Source of the DNA: an uncultured Clostridia bacterium
Lineage (GTDB): Bacteria; Bacillota; Clostridia; Lachnospirales; Lachnospiraceae
Reading direction: 5' to 3'
Assembly: GCA_937895705.1 (NCBI GenBank)
Contig: CALBKM010000017.1
Location: 1-64,000 of the forward strand
DNA length: 64,000 nt
This document shows, piece after piece, positions 8,044-16,797 of the stretch (position 1 is its first letter; each line of letters opens with the position of its first letter). The translations under genes and the position numbers were made by a program. The notes below the pieces were generated by a model, which saw only the letters and a list, made by a program, of their open reading frames with translations, ran no database searches and was not told the DNA's origin.

Positions 8044-10443
8044 ATGATTAATGTAGTAAAACGAGACGGTGAGATTGCAGAATTTAATCTTTCCAAAATC
8101 AGTGATGCGATTACAAAAGCGTTCCATGCAACCAACAAATCTTATACGGATGAGATTATTAATTTACTTGCGTTGCGTGTTACCTCCGATTTCCAGGAGA
8201 AGGTGAAGGATAACACGGTAACGGTGGAAGATATTCAGGACAGTGTAGAGCATGTACTGGAGCATACCGGATATACGGATGTGGCAAAGGCCTATATCTT
8301 GTATCGTAAAAACCGTGAAAAGATACGTAATATGAAGTCCACAATTTTGGACTATAAGGATATCGTAAACAGCTACGTGAAGGAAGAGGATTGGAGAGTA
8401 AAGGAAAATTCTACCGTGACTTATTCCGTAGGAGGTTTGATTTTGCACAACTCCGGTGCTATTACCGCAAACTACTGGTTGTCCGAAATTTACGACGAGG
8501 AAGTTGCAAATGCACATCGTCAGGCGGATATCCATATTCATGACCTTTCCATGTTGACCGGCTATTGTGCGGGTTGGTCCTTAAAACAACTCATTCAGGA
8601 GGGTCTGGGCGGTATTCCGGGTAAGATTACCTCTTCTCCGGCAAAGCATCTTTCCACCCTCTGTAATCAGATGGTTAATTTCCTCGGTATTATGCAGAAC
8701 GAGTGGGCAGGTGCACAGGCATTTTCCTCCTTCGATACCTATCTTGCTCCGTTTGTGAAGATTGATGATCTTTCTTATAAAGAAGTAAAGCAGTGTATTT
8801 CTTCCTTCATTTACGGTGTAAATACACCGAGTCGCTGGGGTACCCAGGCTCCGTTCTCTAACATTACCTTAGACTGGACGGTTCCGGCGGATCTTGCAAA
8901 TCTTCCGTGTATCGTAGGCGGTGAGGAGCAGGATTTCACTTACGGTGATTGTAAGAAGGAAATGGATATGGTAAACAAGGCGTTTATCGAGATTATGGTA
9001 GAGGGCGATGCCAACGGCCGCGGCTTCCAGTATCCGATTCCGACCTATTCCATTACCAGTGACTTTGACTGGTCCGATACGGAAAACAACCGTTTATTGT
9101 TTGAGATGACTTCGAAGTACGGTACCCCGTATTTCTCCAACTATATTAACAGTGATATGGAGCCGAGCGACGTACGTTCCATGTGTTGCCGTCTGCGTCT
9201 GGATCTTCGTGAGCTTCGTAAGAAGACCGGCGGTTTCTTCGGTTCCGGCGAGAGCACCGGTTCCATCGGCGTAGTTACCATTAACATGCCGCGTATTGCG
9301 TACCTTTCCAATAACGAGGAGGAGTTCTATACCCGCCTTGACCGCATGATGGATATTGCAGCGCGTTCCTTGAAGGTAAAGAGAAGCGTTATTACAAAGC
9401 TGTTAAACGAAGGCTTGTATCCGTATACCAAGCGTTACCTCGGTACTTTTGAGAACCACTTCTCTACCATCGGCCTTTTGGGCATGAACGAGGCCGGCCT
9501 TAATGCAAAGTGGATCGGTAAGGATATGACTCATGAGGAATGTCAGGAGTTTACGAAGCGTGTGCTGAATCATATGCGTGACCGCCTGAGTGATTATCAG
9601 GTAGAGTATGGTGATTTGTACAATTTGGAAGCAACTCCGGCAGAGTCCACCAGCTATCGTCTGGCAAAGCATGACAAGAAGAAGTATCCGGATATCATTA
9701 CCGCAGGAAACCCGGGAGATACGCCGTATTACACCAACAGTTCCCACCTGCCGGTTGATTATACCGCAGATTTGTTTGACGCATTGGATATTCAGGATGA
9801 GTTACAGACGTTGTATACATCCGGTACCGTATTCCATGCGTTCCTGGGTGAGAAGCTTCCGGATTGGGAGGCTGCGGCTAAGCTTGTGCGCACCATTGCA
9901 AAGAACTACAAACTTCCGTACTACTCCTTATCCCCTACTTATTCCATTTGTAAGACCCACGGTTATCTTGCGGGTGAACAGTGGACCTGTCCGCACTGTG
10001 GTGCAAAGGCAGAGGTATATTCCAGAATTACCGGTTACTATCGTCCGGTACAGAACTGGAACGAGGGTAAGACCCAGGAATATAACAACCGTAAATTGTA
10101 CGATTTGGCGCAGTCCAGACCGATGGCTGACCCGTTAAATACGGCAACCAATCGCATTACTCTGGACAGTGAAATGCATACCCAGATGGAAGAAATTTCT
10201 GCTTCGGAAAAGAAGGGTGACGGTATTTATCTCTTCACCACAAAGACCTGTCCGAACTGTAAGATTGCAAAAGAGTTCTTAAAGGATGTTTCCTATGAGA
10301 CGGTAGATGCGGAAGAGGACCTGGCAATGGTAGATACCTACGGTATTATGCAGGCGCCGACTCTTGTGGTAGTAAATAACGGTGAGGTAAAGAAGTATGT
10401 AAACGCTTCCGACATCAAGGGCTATGTACAGAGCTTACGTTAA
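8044..10443 (+). CDS. nrdD: Anaerobic ribonucleoside-triphosphate reductase with C-terminal redoxin domain
   Basis: A 799-residue class III ribonucleotide reductase, making deoxyribonucleotides by glycyl-radical chemistry. Residues about 1-95 form an ATP-cone (VVKRDGEIAEFNLSKI), the allosteric activity site. The catalytic barrel follows. The C-terminal zinc site reads CKTHGYLAGEQWTCPHCG and the radical glycine lies in RITGYY near residue 664. Residues about 720-799 are an extra thioredoxin/glutaredoxin-like domain with the redox motif CPNC (about 736-739) and the cis-proline segment QAPTLVVV. This suggests that reducing power comes through a tethered redoxin, as in NrdD types that use NrdH-like redoxins rather than formate. 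The activase NrdG is not next to it. Likely NrdR-controlled. Confidence 0.95.
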   Translation: MINVVKRDGEIAEFNLSKISDAITKAFHATNKSYTDEIINLLALRVTSDFQEKVKDNTVTVEDIQDSVEHVLEHTGYTDVAKAYILYRKNREKIRNMKSTILDYKDIVNSYVKEEDWRVKENSTVTYSVGGLILHNSGAITANYWLSEIYDEEVANAHRQADIHIHDLSMLTGYCAGWSLKQLIQEGLGGIPGKITSSPAKHLSTLCNQMVNFLGIMQNEWAGAQAFSSFDTYLAPFVKIDDLSYKEVKQCISSFIYGVNTPSRWGTQAPFSNITLDWTVPADLANLPCIVGGEEQDFTYGDCKKEMDMVNKAFIEIMVEGDANGRGFQYPIPTYSITSDFDWSDTENNRLLFEMTSKYGTPYFSNYINSDMEPSDVRSMCCRLRLDLRELRKKTGGFFGSGESTGSIGVVTINMPRIAYLSNNEEEFYTRLDRMMDIAARSLKVKRSVITKLLNEGLYPYTKRYLGTFENHFSTIGLLGMNEAGLNAKWIGKDMTHEECQEFTKRVLNHMRDRLSDYQVEYGDLYNLEATPAESTSYRLAKHDKKKYPDIITAGNPGDTPYYTNSSHLPVDYTADLFDALDIQDELQTLYTSGTVFHAFLGEKLPDWEAAAKLVRTIAKNYKLPYYSLSPTYSICKTHGYLAGEQWTCPHCGAKAEVYSRITGYYRPVQNWNEGKTQEYNNRKLYDLAQSRPMADPLNTATNRITLDSEMHTQMEEISASEKKGDGIYLFTTKTCPNCKIAKEFLKDVSYETVDAEEDLAMVDTYGIMQAPTLVVVNNGEVKKYVNASDIKGYVQSLR

Positions 10444-10502
10444 TCGGGCGAAGTAGCACAGAAGACTTGCAAAATTGTTAAAAAGCGTGTAAAATTGTAA
10501 AT

Positions 10503-10542
10503 GGGGTTGGCGCAGAGGGTCGCTTCGCGTCAACCTCATTTT
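10503..10542 (+). terminator. Probable terminator after nrdD
   Basis: GGGGTTGGCGC pairs with GCGTCAACCTC (one G-U) followed by ATTTTATG. The U-run is short, so read-through into the next gene is possible. Confidence 0.55.
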
Positions 10543-10566
10543 ATGAGTTGAAACGGGAGAAGCAAG

Positions 10567-11259
10567 ATGAAAGAATCCATGGAACGGACAGCCTATTTGA
10601 TCGGAGAAGACGGAGTACAACGGCTGGCCGGAATGCATGTGGCTTTGTTCGGTGTGGGCGGTGTCGGCGGATATGTGGCAGAAGCGTTGGGGCGTGCCGG
10701 TGTCGGTACATTGACTTTAGTGGATAAGGACACGGTCAGCGAAAGTAATATTAACCGTCAGATTATTGCAACCTATGAGACCATCGGTCAAAGAAAAACG
10801 GAAGTAACGAAGCGACGATTGCGAAGTATTAATCCCGATATTACGGTTCACTGTGTGGATTGCTTTTTTCTTCCGAATACGGCGGAACTGTTTGATTTTT
10901 CGCAATATGACTATGTGGTGGATGCGGTAGATACGGTAACTGCTAAGTTGGAACTGGTAATGCGCGCAAGAAAAGCCGGGGTTCCGGTTATCAGTTGCAT
11001 GGGAACCGGAAATAAGCTGGACCCGGGACGATTTGAGATTGCGGATATTGAGAAGACCTCGGTTTGTCCATTGGCAAAGGTGATGCGCAGGGAGTTAAAA
11101 AAACGGGGAATTTCCAAATTAAAGGTGTTGTATTCGAAAGAAGAACCGATAAAGCATCAGGCAGGTGCCGTACCGGGGAGTATTTCGTTTGTACCGCCGG
11201 TGGCAGGGCTGATGATTGCCGGTGAGGTAATAAAAGATTTGTTACGAGAGGAGATATAA
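10567..11259 (+). CDS. tcdA: tRNA threonylcarbamoyladenosine dehydratase, ThiF/E1-like
   Basis: A 230-residue member of the ThiF/MoeB/HesA fold. The ATP-binding GVGGVGGYVAEALGRAG loop is near residues 28-44, with VDKDTVSESNINRQI and the RKTEV segment typical of TcdA (CsdL/YgdL). TcdA uses ATP to cyclise the t6A at position 37 of ANN-decoding tRNAs to the cyclic ct6A form. An internal Met (10579) is a less likely start because the AGAAGC ribosome binding site fits the first ATG. The next gene starts 2 bp after the stop and is probably co-transcribed. Confidence 0.85.
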   Translation: MKESMERTAYLIGEDGVQRLAGMHVALFGVGGVGGYVAEALGRAGVGTLTLVDKDTVSESNINRQIIATYETIGQRKTEVTKRRLRSINPDITVHCVDCFFLPNTAELFDFSQYDYVVDAVDTVTAKLELVMRARKAGVPVISCMGTGNKLDPGRFEIADIEKTSVCPLAKVMRRELKKRGISKLKVLYSKEEPIKHQAGAVPGSISFVPPVAGLMIAGEVIKDLLREEI

Positions 11260-11260
11260 G

Positions 11261-12163
11261 ATGGGAAGAGTGAAGAGTATGTTCAAGAAGAATAAGGCGG
11301 TTGCGGCCGCGGATAAAGAGAGGACTCTGCAGCAGAAGGAAGAAAGAAAGAAAATAGAAAGGGACAGAAGATATACTCTTTTGGTAGAAGATTTTTTTGA
11401 ATCCAATCGTTTACAGGGTGTTATGGTAATCGGATATCTCCACGGAAGAGTAAGAGAGGGAGATACCATGTACTTGTACCGGCAGGATCAACCGGTGAAG
11501 GAAGTGCATGTGCTTGCGATTGAGCTGGGACCGCGCGAAATGGTAGAGACTGCAAAAGATTGTCAGGTGGGGCTTTGCCTTGACCTGGATTCGACAGAAG
11601 ATGTTTCCAAGTATGCGGTAGTGAGCAGTATAAAGCCGGTGGAAGAAGAACGTGCGGCTCTCGTAATCGAGAACCCGCGTCTGTTCGGATTGATGATGGA
11701 GTACCCGCGCTTGTATACGAACTCTGTTTATATGGATGCGCTACTGTATGAGCTGTGTTATGCCAAGTTTTTGGTTCCGCTTTATATGGATCGGCCGCCG
11801 TTGCCGAAAGAAGGCGGCGGTATGGAGTTTTCCCAGGATACCTTTATCGGCTTCCGTTCCTTAAAAATGCCGAATGATGAGTCTCAGGTGGTGTTCCCTG
11901 CTTTTACGGATGAAGTGGCAACCATGTTGTGGAAGGATGCATTTCAGGAAGACCAGCCGAAGCAGTTTGCAACCATGCAGCTCCCGCATCTTATGGTTGA
12001 AGTGGATAGAGGACATGCAGGTCTTGTAATAAATCCGTTCGGACCGGTTTCTGTGTATTTGCCGAAGGAGTTGTTGAGTAAGGTGGAGCGGTCCGAAGTG
12101 TTTGAAAAACGCTATGTCAGACCGGTAGTTCTGAAACAGCAGGAACAGGCAACGGAAGAGTAA
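11261..12163 (+). CDS. Fusion of an EF-Tu domain-2-like barrel and an SseB-like domain
   Basis: A 300-residue cytosolic protein. A basic, charged N-terminal tail (residues 1-40) is followed by a small beta barrel at about 41-120 (GVMVIGYLHGRVREGDTMYLY and VLAIELGPREMVETA) that looks like domain 2 of translation GTPases, but there is no GTPase domain. Residues about 125-290 match the SseB family (LYELCYAKFLVPLYM, FPAFTDEVATMLW, GLVINPFGPVSVYLPKELL). SseB proteins affect stress sensitivity and sometimes toxin immunity, by unknown means. The AGAGGAGATA ribosome binding site overlaps the tcdA end. The function of the pair of domains is unknown. Confidence 0.65.
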   Translation: MGRVKSMFKKNKAVAAADKERTLQQKEERKKIERDRRYTLLVEDFFESNRLQGVMVIGYLHGRVREGDTMYLYRQDQPVKEVHVLAIELGPREMVETAKDCQVGLCLDLDSTEDVSKYAVVSSIKPVEEERAALVIENPRLFGLMMEYPRLYTNSVYMDALLYELCYAKFLVPLYMDRPPLPKEGGGMEFSQDTFIGFRSLKMPNDESQVVFPAFTDEVATMLWKDAFQEDQPKQFATMQLPHLMVEVDRGHAGLVINPFGPVSVYLPKELLSKVERSEVFEKRYVRPVVLKQQEQATEE

Positions 12164-12215
12164 GAATATAAGCAGAGATTGTTTATATAAATAAGTCAAA
12201 GGAGAACATACGATT

Positions 12216-12560
12216 ATGGCAGAAAAAGCTGGTTTACCGTTTGAGTTGGCGGAAGGCGAAGTAGTAGAGAAAGAGTTTGCAAGTGACTATTGGGAAAAGG
12301 TTTTATTTGCATATTCTCAGGTGAGAGGACGTTATTATTTTACAAATCAGAGAGTGATTTTTGTATCCTGGGGACAGGTGAAGCTTGATCTTCCATATAA
12401 TAAGATGGTAGCGGCGGTATCCTGTAATGTAGGAGCGTTACTTCGACTTATCCCGACAGGTATTAAGGTGACGATGGATGATGAAAAGTCATATATGTTG
12501 TCGGTTACCAAAAGAAATGAAAATCTGGAATTTATTAAAGGAAAGATGTTGCAATTTTAA
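12216..12560 (+). CDS. Small PH/GRAM-like domain protein
   Basis: A 114-residue cytosolic protein made of one bacterial PH-like (GRAM) fold: GRYYFTNQRVIFVSWGQVKLDLPYNK strands, then GIKVTMDDEKSYMLSV and a C-terminal helix. Such domains bind lipids or proteins. The ribosome binding site is AAAGGAGA. It may belong to the tcdA-SseB run (53-bp gap). Its last codons overlap the -35 element of the serS promoter. The exact role is unknown. Confidence 0.6.
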   Translation: MAEKAGLPFELAEGEVVEKEFASDYWEKVLFAYSQVRGRYYFTNQRVIFVSWGQVKLDLPYNKMVAAVSCNVGALLRLIPTGIKVTMDDEKSYMLSVTKRNENLEFIKGKMLQF

Positions 12561-12577
12561 GTTTTTTGCGCTATAAT
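12549..12577 (+). promoter_or_regulatory. serS promoter
   Basis: TTGCAA at 12549-12554, 17-bp spacer, TATAAT at 12572-12577. It overlaps the 3' end of the PH-domain gene and sits just upstream of the T-box leader. Confidence 0.75.
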
Positions 12578-12583
12578 GAACGC

Positions 12584-12798
12584 AATGATGTTGATGAAGA
12601 CTAAGAATTACGGCGCTTTTCAGAGAGTTCGCGGTTGGTGAGAGCGGACAGGCAAAGGATTCCTTCCACCTTCGGAGTCTGGGTGAAAGCCCGGGGAACG
12701 CCCCGTACAGCGTGCACGAGAGGTCGGGAAACCGGCAACGTGGGTGGCAACGCGGATTTTACTCCGTCCCATGACAGTGGTCAGGGACGGAGTTTTCT
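12584..12798 (+). ncRNA. T-box riboswitch leader, serine type, ahead of serS
   Basis: Stem I has the AGAGAG block followed by GGTTGGTGAGAGC. The probable specifier is TCC (serine) at 12666-12668, followed by the conserved A in the TCCACCTTCGGAG context. The T-box sequence GGGTGGCAACGCGG (12742-12755) pairs with the tRNA acceptor end. The terminator ACTCCGTCCC (12761-12770) with GGGACGGAGT (12783-12792) and TTTTCTTTTT competes with the antiterminator. Uncharged tRNA-Ser would allow read-through into serS. No gene is present between this leader and 12960. Confidence 0.93.
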
Positions 12799-12960
12799 TT
12801 TTCCTTGGGGAACTATCGGTTTGTTGTCATTTCTTAAAGGGGAAAAAGAAAACTCCGTTTTCTGCACAACGGCAAGAAGACGGTATGAATGCCGTAGTCA
12901 GAATATCGTGAGAGCACGGTGCTTTTTAGAAAAGAAAAATATGTTACAGGAGGACAGAAT

Positions 12961-14244
12961 ATGTTAGATCTTAAATTTGTCAGAGAGAACCCGGAAATCG
13001 TAAAGCAGAATATCCGAAATAAGTTCCAGGATTCCAAACTTCCGTTAGTAGACGAGGTAATCGAGCTGGATAAAGAAGCTCGTGCAACCCAGCAGGAGGC
13101 AGATAATCTTCGCGCGGACAGAAAGCGTATTTCCAAGGAAATCGGAGGCCTGATGGCAAAGGGCTTAAAGGAAGAGGCTGAGGCAAAGAAGAAGCAGGTA
13201 GAGGAGTCTGCGGTGCGTCTTTCGGAGCTTGAGGCAAAGGAAGCAGAGCTTTCAGAGAAGGTTTTAAAGATTATGATGACCATTCCGAATATCATCGATC
13301 CGAGCGTACCGATCGGTAAGGATGACAGCGAGAACGTAGAAGTACAGCGTTACGGCGAGCCGGTTGTGCCGGAGTTTGAGATTCCGTATCATACCGACAT
13401 TATGGAGAAGTTAAACGGCATCGATTTGGACGCTGCAAGAAAGGTGGCAGGTAACGGGTTCTATTACCTGATGGGCGACATCGCAAGACTTCACTCCGCA
13501 ATTATTTCTTACGCAAGAGATTTCATGATTGACAGAGGATTTACCTATTGCATTCCGCCGTTTATGATTCGCAGCAATGTGGTAACCGGTGTTATGAGTT
13601 TTGCGGAAATGGATGCCATGATGTACAAGATTGAGGGCGAGGATTTGTACCTCATCGGTACCAGTGAGCATTCCATGATCGGTAAGTACATCGATACGAT
13701 TTTGCAGGAAGAGTCTTTACCGCATACCCTGACCAGCTATTCTCCGTGCTTCCGTAAGGAGAAGGGGGCTCACGGTATTGAGGAGCGCGGTGTATACCGT
13801 ATTCACCAGTTCGAGAAGCAAGAGATGATTGTGGTTTGTAAGCCGGAGGATTCTCCGATGTGGTTTGATAAGCTGTGGCAGAATACCGTAGATTTGTTCC
13901 GCACCATGGATATTCCGGTAAGAACCTTAGAGTGCTGTTCCGGAGACCTTGCGGACCTGAAGGTAAAGTCCATTGATGTTGAAGCATGGTCCCCGCGTCA
14001 GAAGAAATACTTCGAGGTGGGAAGCTGTTCCAACCTGGGCGATGCACAGGCACGTCGCTTAAAGATTCGTGTCAACGGTGCGGAGGGCAAGTATTTTGCA
14101 CACACCTTAAACAACACCGTAGTGGCTCCGCCGCGTATGTTAATTGCATTCCTTGAGAATAACTTAAACGAGGACGGCAGCATCAACATCCCGAAGGCGT
14201 TACAGCCGTATATGGGCGGAAAAGAAAAAATTGAAGTGAAGTAA
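12961..14244 (+). CDS. serS: Seryl-tRNA synthetase
   Basis: A 427-residue class II aminoacyl-tRNA synthetase that charges tRNA-Ser and tRNA-Sec. The start at 12961 has an ACAGGAGG ribosome binding site and begins MLDLKFVRENPEIV, the standard N terminus; an upstream in-frame start at 12919 is rejected. Residues about 30-105 form the antiparallel coiled-coil arm that grips the long variable arm of the tRNA. Motif 2 is visible as FRKEKGAHGIEERGVYRIHQF and motif 3 as NNTVVAPPRMLIAFLENN. Length is normal. Controlled by the T-box leader upstream and closed by a terminator downstream. Confidence 0.97.
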   Translation: MLDLKFVRENPEIVKQNIRNKFQDSKLPLVDEVIELDKEARATQQEADNLRADRKRISKEIGGLMAKGLKEEAEAKKKQVEESAVRLSELEAKEAELSEKVLKIMMTIPNIIDPSVPIGKDDSENVEVQRYGEPVVPEFEIPYHTDIMEKLNGIDLDAARKVAGNGFYYLMGDIARLHSAIISYARDFMIDRGFTYCIPPFMIRSNVVTGVMSFAEMDAMMYKIEGEDLYLIGTSEHSMIGKYIDTILQEESLPHTLTSYSPCFRKEKGAHGIEERGVYRIHQFEKQEMIVVCKPEDSPMWFDKLWQNTVDLFRTMDIPVRTLECCSGDLADLKVKSIDVEAWSPRQKKYFEVGSCSNLGDAQARRLKIRVNGAEGKYFAHTLNNTVVAPPRMLIAFLENNLNEDGSINIPKALQPYMGGKEKIEVK

Positions 14245-14254
14245 GAATAAAAAG

Positions 14255-14291
14255 AGAAATGGCTTCGCATTTGGGAGCCATTTCTTTTTTG
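14255..14291 (+). terminator. serS terminator
   Basis: AGAAATGGCT pairs with AGCCATTTCT, followed by TTTTTT. It stands between serS and the oppositely oriented flavin reductase gene. Confidence 0.9.
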
Positions 14292-14327
14292 TTTCTTGTT
14301 ATGGTGAAGTTTGAATATTAGAGTTTT

Positions 14328-14831
14328 TTATCTCGCCAAAATCTGTGTGATTTCTCCGACGTACATGGTGTGCATGTCGCCGTCCTTGTAGAAGGCATCC
14401 GCAAGCTTCGGATCGATGAACTGGTCCGCAGTCATGCGAGTGGCCGACATTTTCTTGCAAATCAGGATCAGATTGCCTTCATCGATAAACGGTGTACCGT
14501 CGCTGTAGTTGACATTAAAACGGGCACCGGCAATTTTGTCCTCGTCTCTGCCGGATACGGTACCGAGGTATTTTAAGGCGGACATGTGTCCTTCGAAAAA
14601 GGTGAGGGAGAAGGTGTCGTTGGCATCGATAAACTCTTTGGTATATCGACTGTCGCGGACAAAGATATAAGCGACATTTTTGCCCCAAAGAACGCCTAAG
14701 CCCCCCCAGGAAGCAGTCATTGTGTTGGCTTTTTCTTTATTGCCGGCAGTGATTAACATCCACTCCTTGCCGATTTTTGTAAACGGGTTCAATTCCAGCA
14801 TGTCTGCCGGATACGGTTGAAATGTATGCAT
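14328..14831 (-). CDS. Flavin reductase-like FMN-binding split-barrel protein
   Basis: A 167-residue protein of the flavin reductase-like superfamily. The N terminus has the family pattern NPFTKIGKEWMLITAGNKEKANTMTASWGG, in which the TMTASWG segment contacts FMN, and later VRDSRYTKEFIDANDTFSL. Members of this short group reduce free flavin or carry out FMN-dependent electron transfer. The ribosome binding site on the minus strand is AGAAGG. The gene stands alone between serS and nhaC. Confidence 0.85.
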   Translation of the reverse strand: MHTFQPYPADMLELNPFTKIGKEWMLITAGNKEKANTMTASWGGLGVLWGKNVAYIFVRDSRYTKEFIDANDTFSLTFFEGHMSALKYLGTVSGRDEDKIAGARFNVNYSDGTPFIDEGNLILICKKMSATRMTADQFIDPKLADAFYKDGDMHTMYVGEITQILAR

Positions 14832-14920
14832 GGTAAAACCTTCTTTCTTTTTTCTTTTCTATAGTGTACCATAGTTTTCTTAAAATGTGAACGGATAAAT
14901 CATGTAAATTACGGTTATAT

Positions 14921-14956
14921 AGAAAAAGAACTGCGTGTGGTTTCACGCAGTTCTTT
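14921..14956 (-). terminator. nhaC terminator
   Basis: AAAGAACTGCGTG pairs with CACGCAGTTCTTT; on the minus strand the stem is followed by TTCTTTTTCT. It closes nhaC. Confidence 0.85.
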
Positions 14957-14984
14957 GAAATATCGCATTGTGTTTAACAATCAC

Positions 14985-16604
14985 TTATTCTTTCTTTGCG
15001 TTTCCTATCGGCTTTTTTATCAGGCAAAGCAAAGCAAAGAAGCCGATAATGAGAACCGCACCGATTGCCAGACAGATATACGCGTTTTGCACAAATCCCG
15101 CAATAAGGAAACAGATAAAACTGATGGTAGCTACGGTAAAGGCATACGGAAGCTGTGTGGATACATGGTTTACATGGACACATTGTGCACCTGCCGAGGA
15201 CATGATTGTCGTGTCGCTGATCGGAGAGCAGTGGTCACCGCAAACCGCACCTGCGAGACAAGCGGACATACCGATGTAGAAAATCGGATTGCTTGGGTCA
15301 AACATGTTACAAACGATCGGAATCAGAATACCGAAAGTTCCCCAAGATGTACCGGTAGCAAATGCCAACAGACAAGCGACTAAGAAGATAACTGCAGGGA
15401 GGAGATTCTCCAGACCCGGAGCGGCATTCTTCATTATGCTTTCCACATAGGTAGCGGATCCGAGTAAGTCGTTGGAAATGTTTTTTAGAGCGGAGGCCAT
15501 GGTGAGAATAGTAATGGCAGGCACCATGGCAATAAAGCCTTTCGGTACGCATTCCATAGCATCCTTGAACGTAATAAGCTTACGGCACATCAGGTATGCG
15601 ATAATGAGGATTAACGCAATAATTGCGCCCCACGGCAGACCCACGGTAGCATCCGTGTTAGAGAAAGCATTTGCGAAGTGTCCCGCATAAGCAGGGTCAT
15701 CTCCGAAAAAGCCTCCGTTGTAAATGAGAGCGTATACGGAAAAACCGATGAGAACAAGAATCGGTAACAATAAATCCGGAACGCGTCCCTTCGGATTAGA
15801 TTCCACATCCATACCGTCTACACGTTCTTCCGTGGAGAATAAGTCTCCTTTTTCTAAAGCATTTCGCTCGTGCTTTGCCATCGGACCGAAGTCACGTTTG
15901 GACAGTACCAGTGCAATGATAAATACAAAGGTTAACAAAGAGTAGAAGTTGTACGGAATTGCTTTGATGAAAAGATCAATACCGTCTAAGCCGGTTCCTT
16001 CCGTATAGCTGGCAACCGCAGCAGCCCAGGAGCTGATCGGTGCAATCATACAAATCGGTGCAGCGGTAGCATCAATAAGATAACTGAGCTTTGCACGGGA
16101 TACCTTGTGGCTGTCTGCAACCGGTAGCATTACGGAGCCTACGGTTAAGCAGTTAAAGTAATCGTCGATAAAAATGAAAATACCCAAAGCAAAGGTGGCA
16201 AGCTGAGCACCGATACGGGTCTTGATGTGTGTCTGGGCCCAACGACCGAACGCAGCACTTCCGCCCGCTTTGTTAATAAGTGCAACGATGATGCCTAAAA
16301 TAACAAGGAACAGGAAGATACCCGCGGTGCCGGAAATTGCGGCAATCAGACCGTCGCTGACTACATGATCCACCGCTTGTGTGGCGGATCCGTTGCAGGC
16401 GAAAATACTGCCGACAACAATACCGAGAAACAAAGAAGAATATACTTCTTTTGTGATAAGCGCCAATGCAATTGCAATGATCGGCGGAACCAGTGCCCAG
16501 AAGGTGGACGTGGTTGTTGTTCCTGTTGCGGTTACGATAATTGCCATCACAACGGATGCAATCATGGCGAGTAACGCAACGATGGAGGTTATCCTTTTTT
16601 TCAT
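14985..16604 (-). CDS. nhaC: Na+/H+ antiporter NhaC family protein
   Basis: A 539-residue integral membrane protein with about 12 hydrophobic segments. It holds family features: the GIFIFIDDYFNCLTVGSVM segment with paired acidic residues in a membrane helix, the RAKLSYLIDATAAPICMIAPIS segment and the SAGAQCVHVNHVSTQLPYA region near the C terminus. NhaC-family carriers exchange Na+ for H+, or in some relatives an amino acid or organic acid pair; which one applies here is uncertain. The start has an AAAGGAG ribosome binding site. A strong promoter and a palindrome lie upstream, divergent from the gntR gene. Confidence 0.85.
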   Translation of the reverse strand: MKKRITSIVALLAMIASVVMAIIVTATGTTTTSTFWALVPPIIAIALALITKEVYSSLFLGIVVGSIFACNGSATQAVDHVVSDGLIAAISGTAGIFLFLVILGIIVALINKAGGSAAFGRWAQTHIKTRIGAQLATFALGIFIFIDDYFNCLTVGSVMLPVADSHKVSRAKLSYLIDATAAPICMIAPISSWAAAVASYTEGTGLDGIDLFIKAIPYNFYSLLTFVFIIALVLSKRDFGPMAKHERNALEKGDLFSTEERVDGMDVESNPKGRVPDLLLPILVLIGFSVYALIYNGGFFGDDPAYAGHFANAFSNTDATVGLPWGAIIALILIIAYLMCRKLITFKDAMECVPKGFIAMVPAITILTMASALKNISNDLLGSATYVESIMKNAAPGLENLLPAVIFLVACLLAFATGTSWGTFGILIPIVCNMFDPSNPIFYIGMSACLAGAVCGDHCSPISDTTIMSSAGAQCVHVNHVSTQLPYAFTVATISFICFLIAGFVQNAYICLAIGAVLIIGFFALLCLIKKPIGNAKKE

Positions 16605-16637
16605 GTAAGGGAACTCCTTTCTTTTGTGAAAGATACA

Positions 16638-16656
16638 TTTGTAAAATACTTACAAA
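16638..16656 (-). promoter_or_regulatory. Palindrome in the nhaC leader
   Basis: TTTGTAA-AATAC-TTACAAA is a perfect 7-5-7 inverted repeat placed at the predicted nhaC transcription start, a place that suits a repressor operator. The cognate regulator is unknown. Confidence 0.5.
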
Positions 16657-16659
16657 AAT

Positions 16660-16688
16660 ATTATACGAAACGCATATTAAATTGTCAA
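16660..16688 (-). promoter_or_regulatory. nhaC promoter
   Basis: On the minus strand, TTGACA (16683-16688), a 17-bp spacer and TATAAT (16660-16665), a full consensus promoter. Confidence 0.85.
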
Positions 16689-16714
16689 TAAGTTCTAATA
16701 AAATAAAAAAATGG

Positions 16715-16763
16715 TTGACAAAACAAAAAACATATAGTATGCTTGTATTAAGCGCTTAATACA
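16715..16763 (+). promoter_or_regulatory. gntR-ABC operon promoter with palindromic operator
   Basis: TTGACA at 16715-16720, 17-bp spacer, TATGCT at 16738-16743. Directly after the -10 lies the perfect 20-bp palindrome TGTATTAAGCGCTTAATACA (16744-16763), covering the start of transcription. This is the position and style expected for autoregulation by the YtrA-type repressor encoded just downstream. Confidence 0.85.
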
Positions 16764-16797
16764 ACAACACAACAGTACAAAGAAAGGAGTTGGGCGG

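Noticed and set aside
10444..10566. Search for nrdG next to nrdD
   Set aside because: The gap holds only a terminator and ribosome binding site; the activase must lie elsewhere.
12635..12967. Open frame across the serS leader
   Set aside because: The region is explained by the T-box RNA; the frame has no ribosome binding site.
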